This document shows positions 1-7,311 of a stretch of DNA of 32,435 bases, piece after piece. The position numbers were made by a program, and so were the translations under genes. Each line of letters starts with the position of its first letter. Position 1 is the stretch's first letter. Below the pieces are notes generated by a model. The model was not told the DNA's origin. It did no database searches and saw nothing but the letters and a program-made list of their open reading frames with translations. Origin of the DNA: Anaerolinea sp. (lineage in GTDB: Bacteria; Chloroflexota; Anaerolineae; Anaerolineales; Anaerolineaceae); contig PNON01000025.1 in NCBI GenBank assembly GCA_013824865.1, positions 1-32,435 of the forward strand, given 5' to 3'.

Positions 1-90
1 ATTTCTGGTCTATGGAAATTTGATACAGTAACCTCGCCTCGAATTGGTGCTCCCCTGCTCACATACATATTAGCATTCATATCTCTCTTT

Positions 91-810
91 TCATTCCACG
101 GGTTTGGCAACAATGATCACCCGGTGGGAATTGCCACGTTTTGGCCAGCAGGTTACCAGGGTAATGCGCTCATCATCCTTGTGCCCTATCCACTCCGCAT
201 TTGCCCTCCGAATATCAAGTGAGACATCCACCTCTTTCAACAGCTGTTTATCAACCACCTCATAGATGAATACCTTTTGACCCGAATACAAATAAACCAA
301 ATCGCCAATTTCCAACTCTACCAGATGACCAAATACTTTGCCGTAAGCATTGTGATGACCGCCAATTACCGTATTGCCCATTTCGCCTAATGGCGCAGAA
401 TTGGCCTGCCAGCCGGCAGCGCTTTGATCCGGGACAATCCACTGTTCAAACCACTGATCGCGGATCTCCAGCGTGGATTGAGTTGAAGGGATAACTGGCG
501 CATCCACCTTAATGGCTGGAATTACAATCCGGTCTGGAATATACCCGATGATTGGTTCCAAGGTTGGTGTTGGTTCAGCAATAACTACAGGTGTGGTTGT
601 GACTTGCCGATCTGGGATCGATGCGGTTGAATTAACAGGAGCTTCAGCGAAGGTTGAGGAAATATTCGGTCCCTGAACTGTTTTCGTCAGAGCCCGCTCA
701 AACTGGTAATTATTTATCGCATCCGGGATATCCACAAAGATATTGAGAACTGCGGCGACAAGCAGAATCGTGCCTGCGGAGATAAGGATGATACTTCTTC
801 TTGGCTTCAT
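91..810 (-). CDS. Sortase family transpeptidase (class D/E-like)
   Basis: Membrane-anchored cysteine transpeptidase of 239 residues, expected to cleave a C-terminal sorting motif of secreted proteins and transfer them to an acceptor outside the membrane. The N-terminus has a basic start and one membrane segment (about residues 6-26), then a Pro/Thr-rich spacer to about residue 90, then the sortase beta-barrel. The catalytic triad is visible: His152 in IGGHHNAYG, Cys221 in ITLVTCWP, and Arg230 in SHRVII. The gene lies just downstream of a secreted protein with IPVTG-type motifs, its likely substrate, on the same strand but separated by a terminator-like hairpin. Exact sortase class is uncertain; family assignment is firm. 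Confidence 0.93.
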   Translation of the reverse strand: MKPRRSIILISAGTILLVAAVLNIFVDIPDAINNYQFERALTKTVQGPNISSTFAEAPVNSTASIPDRQVTTTPVVIAEPTPTLEPIIGYIPDRIVIPAIKVDAPVIPSTQSTLEIRDQWFEQWIVPDQSAAGWQANSAPLGEMGNTVIGGHHNAYGKVFGHLVELEIGDLVYLYSGQKVFIYEVVDKQLLKEVDVSLDIRRANAEWIGHKDDERITLVTCWPKRGNSHRVIIVAKPVE

Positions 811-837
811 TGTATATTCTTGATAAATAAAAATAAA

Positions 838-872
838 TTACCAGAAGGGCGATACACTCACCCTTCTGGTAA
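838..872 (-). terminator. Intrinsic terminator between substrate and sortase genes
   Basis: Perfect 12-bp inverted repeat (838-849 with 861-872) with an 11-nt loop. On the minus strand it is followed by a T-rich run, as expected for Rho-independent termination after the gene ending at 897. The sortase would then be read from partial read-through or its own promoter. Confidence 0.75.
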
Positions 873-896
873 CAATCTTACTACCAATCAATCTTC

Positions 897-2138
897 TCAG
901 TTATCCTTCAGCTTGAAAGATACACCCTGGGACAGGAAGGCAATCCCCAGGAAGATATAACCAAACTTTAGGAAAAGTGTTCCAAGGGGAGTTCCAGAGA
1001 ACGGATTGGAGAAATCCGCGCCAGTTACCGGAATCAGAAGTTCCTGATCCGGGTCCGCTGTGGTCAGGGTGGATACAAAGGTGGGTTGGGCAGCAGCCTG
1101 TTTCACGGGTTGTACGCCACCAGTCACCGGGATCAGCAGGGGTTCTTCACCACCACCGCCAGTTTCGGGAACTTTGGTTGGCGGAGGATTGACAACCGGG
1201 GTGGCAGTATCGGGCGCCGGGCACGGGCTGGTTTCGCTGGTGGTGCTGCTTAAATTATGCTGCTGGTCATTATTATCCAACCAGGAAATCGTCATGGTAT
1301 GATAACCGCCGACAGTAGAGAATGTCAGGCTGCTATTGGCTGGAACGGTGCCAGAACCTGAACCGCCGCTGCTAAGCGACCAGCCAAATTGCACAGGAGA
1401 ACCATTTGTGTTTGAAACGGTCCATTGTTGTTGTGGCGCGGCGCAAATATAACCCAACGAAAGCCTGGCAAAAGGAACTACAGTGGCAGTTGGCTCTTCA
1501 GTTGGCGTGGCAGTTGGTTCTTCAGTTGGTGTGGCAGTTGGTTCCTCAGTGGGTGTGGCGGTTGGTTCAGGCGCACTGCATGCCGGATCATCTTGTCCAG
1601 ATATCTCAAAATCGCCAACGTGATCAAAATGACCGTTCCAGCCATCTGCATCCACATTTAGTGAAAGCGGATTTTCAAGATTGCCGGGTGGGATATGGCA
1701 GATCCAGATTTTGTGGTCTACAACCGCAGTAGAAGTGACTGTAGCTGTAGAAGTTTCTGTAGGATCAACCCCTGTAACCGGGATGAGTATTAGCGCTTCA
1801 ATTGTACTTTCTGGTGTACTGGTAGGCGGGACATCAGTTGCTGTCGGTTCAGGCGCACTACAGCTTGGATCATCTCTACCGGAGATCTCAAAATCGCCAG
1901 CATGAGCATCATGCCCATTCCATCCATCCGCATCCACGTTAATTGCCAATGGATTATCCGGGTTACCGGGTGGGATATGGCAGATCCAAATTTTATTCGC
2001 TTGCGATGAAGCGCCATTTGAAGCATAAACAGGCTGGCTTACGAATGATAAGATTATTCCAACGATCAAACTCACAACACCGGCGGTATAAGCCATGAAA
2101 GCGAGTTTCCGAAAGAATTGATGTTTTTTTATTTTCAT
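897..2138 (-). CDS. Secreted sortase-substrate-like protein with repeated IPVTG motifs
   Basis: Secreted protein of 413 residues. A signal peptide or membrane segment spans about residues 10-40 (ending near VYAS). Two near-identical ~45-residue modules follow (49-93 and 143-187), each with KIWICHIPPGN, a DADGWNGH stretch, GDFEISG and a closing Cys, suggesting a small disulfide or metal-stabilised domain. A PTEEPTAT linker occupies about 190-220 and a further beta-rich domain about 223-310. LIPVTG occurs three times (118-123, 335-340, 368-373), plus VPETG at 323-327. The last copy precedes a hydrophobic segment (about 383-403) and a short tail ending KLKDN, matching a cell-wall sorting signal. 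A GGGAG-like ribosome site precedes the ATG. Adjacent to a sortase; biological role unknown. Confidence 0.85.
   Translation of the reverse strand: MKIKKHQFFRKLAFMAYTAGVVSLIVGIILSFVSQPVYASNGASSQANKIWICHIPPGNPDNPLAINVDADGWNGHDAHAGDFEISGRDDPSCSAPEPTATDVPPTSTPESTIEALILIPVTGVDPTETSTATVTSTAVVDHKIWICHIPPGNLENPLSLNVDADGWNGHFDHVGDFEISGQDDPACSAPEPTATPTEEPTATPTEEPTATPTEEPTATVVPFARLSLGYICAAPQQQWTVSNTNGSPVQFGWSLSSGGSGSGTVPANSSLTFSTVGGYHTMTISWLDNNDQQHNLSSTTSETSPCPAPDTATPVVNPPPTKVPETGGGGEEPLLIPVTGGVQPVKQAAAQPTFVSTLTTADPDQELLIPVTGADFSNPFSGTPLGTLFLKFGYIFLGIAFLSQGVSFKLKDN
1483..1570. repeat. 24-bp tandem repeat coding for PTEEPTAT linker
   Basis: Three full and one partial copies of a 24-bp unit (1483, 1507, 1531, 1555). 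They encode 8-residue PTEEPTAT units in the sortase-substrate-like protein. Copies differ by a few silent or near-silent changes. Confidence 0.9.
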
Positions 2139-2221
2139 GATATTTTCTCCCGAAAATTCTTATAATAGATAATTTAGACTATATTTATCTATAATTATAT
2201 ACTTATAAGATAGGGAATAAA

Positions 2222-2255
2222 TGGCTAACCTTTCATCTGTATAAGGCCTAGCCAA
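2222..2255. terminator. Hairpin downstream of btuD
   Basis: Imperfect inverted repeat: a 6-bp TGGCTA/TAGCCA stem, a small internal loop, then CCTT/AAGG. It lies between the end of btuD and the upstream region of the secreted protein. The minus-strand tail is only weakly T-rich, so termination of the btu transcript here is plausible but not certain. Confidence 0.4.
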
Positions 2256-2284
2256 ATTTTAATTATTTTGTAACAATAATGTAA

Positions 2285-3070
2285 TTATTTATGGGGTATG
2301 ATCACGGGGTATTGAACATCCGGCGGTTGAAAAACCTTCATTTCCACCTGGTATCCAGCCGAAAGAATGCCCGCTCTTAGTACCTCATCCCGCGAACCAA
2401 CTGCTATGCACCTACCATCCACTAAAAGGAGGATCTGATCCGCATAGCGCGCGACCAGGTTCAAGTCATGGATCGCTACCAGTACCACCAGCTGGTTCTC
2501 GACAGCCAGTTCCCGTAATAGATCCAATACGTTGAGCTGGTAGTGGATATCCAGGTACGCGGTCGGTTCATCCAGCAGCATGATCCGCGCCTGCTGAGCC
2601 ACCGCCCTGGCCACCAGTACCCGCTGAGCTTCGCCCCCTGAGAGTTCACCGATCCTGCGTTCTGCCAGCAGGAGTGTATCTGTCCGCTGCAGCGCGTGAT
2701 GGACAATCTCATTATCTTCTTTGCTGAAATTGCCAAACCAGCCGCTATATGCCGTGCGACCCATGGTGACCACTTCGCGCACTGTGAATGCCGGCGGCAG
2801 GTTCCTGGCTTGTGGGATTACCGAAACCAGTTTTGCTCGGGGTGCGGGATGCAATCTTGATACATTAAAACCATTGATCTTAACTTCACCTGTTTCTGGC
2901 ATTAATATCCCCGAAGCAACGCGAATGAGGGTGGATTTGCCGGCCCCATTTGGTCCGATTAAGGCTGAAACCTGGCCAGGTAAAAACCGCGCGCTGATAT
3001 CAAACAACACCTGCCGATCTAGATAACCAGCAGAAACGTGCTCGAAACTTAAGGTATATTCGTCAGACAC
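2285..3070 (-). CDS. btuD: Cobalamin ABC importer ATP-binding protein
   Basis: ATPase of the B12 importer, 261 residues, cytoplasmic, powering the BtuC permease. It shows Walker A GPNGAGKST, signature LSGGEAQRV, Walker B IMLLDEPT followed by a Tyr-Leu-Asp, and the H-loop in AIHDLNL. The frame stays open much further upstream, but that part overlaps btuC and is not ABC-like. The GTG at 3070 (VSDEYTLSF) is chosen because the ABC domain begins there, it sits 5 bp after btuC, and GGTAGG lies just upstream. ATPases of iron-siderophore importers are close relatives; the riboswitch upstream of the operon decides for cobalamin. Confidence 0.9.
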   Translation of the reverse strand: MSDEYTLSFEHVSAGYLDRQVLFDISARFLPGQVSALIGPNGAGKSTLIRVASGILMPETGEVKINGFNVSRLHPAPRAKLVSVIPQARNLPPAFTVREVVTMGRTAYSGWFGNFSKEDNEIVHHALQRTDTLLLAERRIGELSGGEAQRVLVARAVAQQARIMLLDEPTAYLDIHYQLNVLDLLRELAVENQLVVLVAIHDLNLVARYADQILLLVDGRCIAVGSRDEVLRAGILSAGYQVEMKVFQPPDVQYPVIIPHK

Positions 3071-3075
3071 TTTAC

Positions 3076-4116
3076 CTACCAGAAAGCCTGTTGTTTGGAG
3101 CGTTTTAATACCCACAGGAAGAAGGGAGCACCAACCAACGCGGTGATGATGCCGAGCGGTACTTCCTGCGGTGGAATGAGAGTGCGCGCCAGCATATCGG
3201 TTAACAATAATACAACCATACCCCCCAGGATCGAGAGTGGAATCAGTTTCCGATAATCTCCACCCCAAAGGATCCTGACTACATGCGGAACGATCAGCCC
3301 CACGAAGCCGATAATACCGGTAAATGCCACTGCTGCTGCCGCCGCCAAAGTAGACCCCAAAATCACGATGAATTTCGTAAAAGAGGTATTTAATCCAAGC
3401 TGGGCAGCTTGCTCTTCGCCAAATTGCATCACGTTCAAAGCATGCCCTGAGGCTAACAGTAACCCCAACCCAATAAAAGTGTAAGGCAGCATGGCCAATA
3501 CCGGTTCCCAACTGGAAGTGGACACACCGCCCAGAAGCCAAATAATGGCGCGTCGTAACTCTCCCTGGGATCTTATCATCAAGAAGGAGGTGAGGGCTGT
3601 GCAAAAACTACTCACTGTCACCCCCGCCAAGAGCAGGTTGGTCACAGGCACGGTTTTACCCACCCGCGCCAAAATATAAACTAACATTACAGTGAGCATG
3701 CCAGCCAGTAAAGCTGCGAAAGGTATGGTGAAATATCCAAACAGGGAGGCTGGCCATTTAATACTCATCGCGATAACTGCTCCCAGCCCAGCTCCTGAAG
3801 CCACCCCGATCAAGTATGGGTCAGCCAGCGGATTGCGAAACAGCCCCTGGTAAGCAGCACCGCTGCCTGCCAGAGATGCTCCGGTCAGTGCAATAAGGAC
3901 AGTCCGCGGAAAGCGCAAGTCAAGCAAGATGGTCTCAAAGGTAACCGGCCAATCAGGATGTATATCCAACCCGGGCAACCGGCTCAGAAAGACTTTTAGC
4001 ACGGTGCTCACCGGGATGGATATTGTCCCAACTGCCAGGCTGAGGCAGGCAGCGATGAAAGCCAGGCCAGCGACCAAGATAATGGGTTTGAGCAGCAGCT
4101 TTCCGCGGAGAGTCAT
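3076..4116 (-). CDS. btuC: Cobalamin ABC importer permease (FecCD family)
   Basis: Polytopic inner-membrane permease of 346 residues, usual length for the BtuC/FecCD family, with about ten hydrophobic segments. Recognisable family stretches include the early LRFPRTVLIALTGASLAGSG, GLIVPHVVRILWGGDYR, and a C-terminal EVPLGIITALVGAPFF. It would form the transport channel as a homodimer with two BtuD subunits. It begins 5 bp after btuF and ends 5 bp before btuD, so the three genes are one transcription unit. Sequence alone cannot separate B12 from siderophore permeases; the riboswitch supports B12. Confidence 0.92.
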   Translation of the reverse strand: MTLRGKLLLKPIILVAGLAFIAACLSLAVGTISIPVSTVLKVFLSRLPGLDIHPDWPVTFETILLDLRFPRTVLIALTGASLAGSGAAYQGLFRNPLADPYLIGVASGAGLGAVIAMSIKWPASLFGYFTIPFAALLAGMLTVMLVYILARVGKTVPVTNLLLAGVTVSSFCTALTSFLMIRSQGELRRAIIWLLGGVSTSSWEPVLAMLPYTFIGLGLLLASGHALNVMQFGEEQAAQLGLNTSFTKFIVILGSTLAAAAAVAFTGIIGFVGLIVPHVVRILWGGDYRKLIPLSILGGMVVLLLTDMLARTLIPPQEVPLGIITALVGAPFFLWVLKRSKQQAFW

Positions 4117-4121
4117 ACAGT

Positions 4122-5042
4122 TTATGGATGAAGTAATGCCACGATCAATTCGAGACCATCCACCAGACGGGGACCGGGGCGGCTGACCAGGTTATCATCG
4201 AATGCATACACCCGACCATTTACAACCGCTAAGATATTAGACCAACCCGACCTTTCTGCCAGGCTTTCCGGGGTAACACCGTAGGCTGCATCTCCCAGCA
4301 GGATAACTTCCGGGTCCGCAACAATCAGGGCTTCCTGGCTTAGCTGCAGGTATCCCGGACCGGCTTCGCTGGCGACATTCACGCCCCCAGCCATGCTGAT
4401 CAGCTCGTCAATATACGTGCTACTGCCCACTGTCCATGGTTTGGCGGGGTCAGAGGTACCATCCAGTTCGTAAAACACCTTAACCGGTTGGTCTTGGGAA
4501 TTGATGGCGGAGGTGATGGTGTCAATCCTTGTCTGCAAGGTTTCTGTTAGCTGACTGGCTTCTTTCTCCTTACCCACCAGGCTGCCGATAAAGCTGATAT
4601 TTTCCAGCACACCCTTCAAATCTACCGGGTTAGAGAGGAAATAGACATTCAAACCCAGATCTTCCATTGACTTCACCTGCTCAGGAGTATTGATTTCAGC
4701 CGCCAGGATGAGGTCTGGTTTGAGAGCGGCGATCTGTTCCAGGCTGTATTTACCCATCGATCCACCCACCGAAGCCACGTTTTGTGCTTCTGCCGGAAAA
4801 TCCGAAAATTCGTCCCGTCCCACCACCTGCGGGCCAGCTCCCACTGCAAATAATAGTTCAGTATTGGATGGCGCGAGGGAAATGATGCGCATTGGAGTGA
4901 CCGGGAGAGAGACAGTTCTGCCCAGTCCATCCACCACTTCATGTGACTTCGCTGAATTTGCACCAATTGTTGCGCAGCCCGTCAAAGTCATGGCAGCGAT
5001 TACGATCCATAATATGCTTTTTATCTTTATTTTTTTATACAT
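4122..5042 (-). CDS. btuF: Cobalamin-binding lipoprotein
   Basis: Substrate-binding lipoprotein of the B12 importer, 306 residues. The lipobox LTGC puts the lipidated Cys at residue 23. The helical-backbone binding-protein fold is indicated by GLGRTVSLPVTPMRIISLAPS, NTELLFAVGAG, VVGRDEFSDFP and the C-terminal SRPGPRLVDGLELI. The ATG at 5042 has AGAGGA at good spacing and begins a proper signal sequence. A longer frame back to a GTG at 5123 would run through the riboswitch terminator and has no usable ribosome site. First gene of btuFCD. Confidence 0.92.
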   Translation of the reverse strand: MYKKIKIKSILWIVIAAMTLTGCATIGANSAKSHEVVDGLGRTVSLPVTPMRIISLAPSNTELLFAVGAGPQVVGRDEFSDFPAEAQNVASVGGSMGKYSLEQIAALKPDLILAAEINTPEQVKSMEDLGLNVYFLSNPVDLKGVLENISFIGSLVGKEKEASQLTETLQTRIDTITSAINSQDQPVKVFYELDGTSDPAKPWTVGSSTYIDELISMAGGVNVASEAGPGYLQLSQEALIVADPEVILLGDAAYGVTPESLAERSGWSNILAVVNGRVYAFDDNLVSRPGPRLVDGLELIVALLHP

Positions 5043-5072
5043 ACTAAATCCTCTTGTATATAAATTTGAATT

Positions 5073-5096
5073 AAAAAACCTGTCCGCTGACAGGTT
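5073..5096 (-). terminator. Intrinsic terminator of the cobalamin riboswitch
   Basis: Stem AACCTGTC / GACAGGTT with a 4-nt loop, directly followed on the minus strand by a run of T. It sits between the aptamer and btuF, so ligand-controlled transcription termination is the likely mechanism. Confidence 0.85.
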
Positions 5097-5149
5097 TGGT
5101 GAAAAATGTGAATCAGTCTCCACCTCCTTTGCGCGAGATTGTGGTTAAC

Positions 5150-5279
5150 GCAGACCCGGCGGGCGACCTGACTTGGAATAGTTCCTTACAGTTGCGCGAC
5201 AGTGCTGGACTGGATCAAGAAGATCGCACCAGCTTCGCCTTTAAGCCTTCCCTTCCGAGGGTTGAGGCACCCGGTCTGC
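5150..5279 (-). ncRNA. Cobalamin riboswitch aptamer
   Basis: On the minus strand a 7-bp closing stem (GCAGACC, 5279-5273, with GGTCTGC, 5156-5150) encloses typical cobalamin-aptamer elements in order. These are GGTGCC, a GAAGCTGGTGCGA stretch, CGCGCAACTGTAAG, and a B12-box-like AAGTCAGGTCGCCCGCC. It lies in the leader of btuFCD and is followed by an intrinsic terminator. Expected behaviour is reduced btu expression when cobalamin is bound. Boundaries come from the closing stem; the subclass was not determined. Confidence 0.9.
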
Positions 5280-5298
5280 TCTATTCAGTTGTGTATTT

Positions 5299-5327
5299 AT
5301 TTTACAATCATTATCATCCGGCGTCAA
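5299..5327 (-). promoter_or_regulatory. Sigma70-type promoter of btuFCD
   Basis: Minus strand TTGACG (5327-5322), 17-bp spacer, TAAAAT (5304-5299). The predicted start near 5292 lies just upstream of the riboswitch closing stem. Confidence 0.65.
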
Positions 5328-5536
5328 TTGGAATTTGAGTTGTTCAAGGTTGCTTTTCCGTATCAAGAGAGTTTCCGCTCATGCAGTTCATATTTCATTT
5401 TAGTCCTTGATTTTTATCGCTACCTGAATATATTATTAATTGTCAGAAATCATTGCTCGCTTTCTGTTGCGGGTTTCAATACCTGTTATTTCTACTTTAC
5501 TGTGGTAATAGTTCAGTATGAAAGGAGCTATTCGAA

Positions 5537-6508
5537 ATGAAAAAGATTATTGTTATTGCGCTTATATTATGCTTGCTATTAACCGGATGCGAACCTGCCA
5601 CTGAATCACCAGTATCTGAGGAAGCAGCACCACAGGTAACTCAAGTGCAGGTGGAACAGGGTCAGGTGGCTGGGGAAGTAACACCAACCATACAGCAACC
5701 AACAGAAGTACCGCCCCCACTCCCACTCCCAACCCCAACACCAGAACCCGCTTTACCTCCTGAGCCACAGGAGATCAGTTTTAATGCTGTGGATGGGCAG
5801 GAATTGAAAGGCTTGTTCTATCCCGCAGCCAGGTTGAACACACCGGTGGTGGTCCTTATCCACTGGATCAAGGGAGATAAGAGTGACTGGTATGAAATAG
5901 CACCCTGGCTGCAGAATCGCGGTTTGAAAAACCCCTTCCCAAACCCGTCAGATGAACCCTGGTGGGATCCAACCTGGTTCCCGGCTATAGGTGAAGAAAT
6001 TTCCTACAATGTCTTTATATTCTCATTGCGCAGCTGCCTGCCAATGAACGAAAAAGGGTGCCCTAAATTCATCGCGAATGCCTGGCTGGATGATGTGGAA
6101 GGAGCCATGTTAAAGATTACCGAGTTGGAAGGCGTGGATGCCTCCCGAGTTGTAGTCATCGGCTCCAGCATCGGCGCAGATGGCGCAGCGGATGGCTGCT
6201 TGATCTTTAATGAACACCAGCCGAGTGCCTGCCAGGGCGCATTATCTCTATCCCCAGGCAGTTACCTGGGGATGGAATATGCAAAGGTGGTGGAAACACA
6301 CAGCCAGTCTGCCTCACCGGCCACGATCTGGTGTCTGGCTGATGAAAATGAGATCAGCATCTGCAAATCTGCTGGAGAGTATCCCAATTACCAGATATTC
6401 GAAATCCCCGGCGGTGATCACGGGACCATGCTGCTAAGCCCGGAACTCACCCCACTCCCATTGCAACTGATCCTGGATTTTTTGGATCTGACACTGGGTG
6501 GCGAATAA
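5537..6508 (+). CDS. Alpha/beta-hydrolase lipoprotein
   Basis: Predicted lipoprotein of 323 residues. The lipobox LTGC has the acylated Cys at 18, followed by a Pro/Glu/Thr-rich tether to about residue 78. The alpha/beta-hydrolase domain shows VVVLIHW near 104-110, a nucleophile elbow GSSIG with Ser211, a candidate acid in LADE (Asp269), and GGDHGT with His295 as the catalytic base. Several Cys (167, 175, 221, 232, 266, 276) could form disulfides outside the membrane. It resembles dienelactone-hydrolase-like or serine-esterase-like proteins; the substrate is unknown. AAAGGAG precedes the ATG. It is transcribed divergently from btuFCD. Confidence 0.85.
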   Translation: MKKIIVIALILCLLLTGCEPATESPVSEEAAPQVTQVQVEQGQVAGEVTPTIQQPTEVPPPLPLPTPTPEPALPPEPQEISFNAVDGQELKGLFYPAARLNTPVVVLIHWIKGDKSDWYEIAPWLQNRGLKNPFPNPSDEPWWDPTWFPAIGEEISYNVFIFSLRSCLPMNEKGCPKFIANAWLDDVEGAMLKITELEGVDASRVVVIGSSIGADGAADGCLIFNEHQPSACQGALSLSPGSYLGMEYAKVVETHSQSASPATIWCLADENEISICKSAGEYPNYQIFEIPGGDHGTMLLSPELTPLPLQLILDFLDLTLGGE

Positions 6509-6593
6509 GCTGACCTACTTTCACCGATTTATTACGATCCTGCCTACCCGAAAATCTTTGGTGAGTAAACGTGGTCAGGATAAATCCTTATTA

Positions 6594-7076
6594 TTATGAG
6601 TTGTAACGTTTTACTTCAGTCAGCATCTGGATGGTTTTAGATATCCTGGCAGCCCGTGTTTCTGGTTTCCTCGACGCCTCAATGGCATCCACGTGTTCCT
6701 TCTGATGCGAATATGAGAGTTTCTTCCAGTTCTTTCGCGCCTGAGCATTGGCTTCCAAGGCTGCTTCCAGGTCTGGCGGTGGTGAAATCACCCGCGGAAG
6801 GTCATCGTAGGCCATTTCCACATTTACGACATCTCCAGCCTTTAATCCAGCGCTTTCACGCAGGTTTCGATTCACTCCCAGGTAGTGGACGCCACCATAA
6901 GGAAAGAGGCTGCTTCGAAATGAATAACCATTCAGCGTGCCCATGACTGACACCCGGCCGCGGATTCCAAATACCTTGTAAATATCAAAAGGCACACTGA
7001 TGAATGTGGCCGAACTATCCGGCTCCCTGGTAAGGGTGGCCTGGAATACCAATAGTTCTTTAGGTTTCTCTTCCAT
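6594..7076 (-). CDS. YdeI/OmpD-associated family protein with DUF1905 domain
   Basis: Cytoplasmic protein of 160 residues. The N-terminal half (ELLVFQATL... FDIYKVFGIRGRVSVMGTLNG... YLGVNRNLRESAGLKAGDVVNVEM) matches the DUF1905 beta-barrel pattern. The C-terminal half (LEAALEANAQARKNWKKLSYSHQKEHVDAIEASRKPETRAARI) matches the YdeI-type helical tail. An in-frame ATG at 7097 exists, but the ATG at 7076 is preferred because GCAGGAG lies at correct spacing. No enzymatic function is established from sequence. It converges with the lipoprotein gene on its left. Confidence 0.8.
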   Translation of the reverse strand: MEEKPKELLVFQATLTREPDSSATFISVPFDIYKVFGIRGRVSVMGTLNGYSFRSSLFPYGGVHYLGVNRNLRESAGLKAGDVVNVEMAYDDLPRVISPPPDLEAALEANAQARKNWKKLSYSHQKEHVDAIEASRKPETRAARISKTIQMLTEVKRYNS

Positions 7077-7311
7077 ACCTGCTCCTGCAATATTCATGGC
7101 AGAATAATTATATCTTGCGTCCTGACATTCACTGAGTATATCAAGGTTTTATCTGGGTATTTTATTAATGATGACACTTTCCCAGTAAGATACGCTGTGC
7201 GAATTTTATTTTATCTTTTTCCTGCATCAGCAACTTATGATGGGCTTCCTAACGATGGCATGATTCTGGCAACGTTCTAGATGATAGGGATTTATTATAA
7301 GGAGCTTACTC

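Noticed and set aside
1483-1570. CRISPR-like array
   Set aside because: The units are contiguous 24-bp coding repeats without spacers, encoding a PTEEPTAT linker.
1060-1905. Plus-strand frames opposite the sortase-substrate gene
   Set aside because: They are shadows of the repeat-rich minus-strand gene, with Trp/Ser-rich low-complexity translations and no ribosome sites.
3071-3604. N-terminal extension of the btuD frame
   Set aside because: It overlaps btuC completely and its translation is not ABC-like; the GTG at 3070 begins the conserved domain.
5043-5123. GTG-started longer BtuF
   Set aside because: It would translate through the riboswitch terminator, and its GGAGG sits directly against the GTG with no spacing. 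The ATG at 5042 starts a proper lipoprotein signal.
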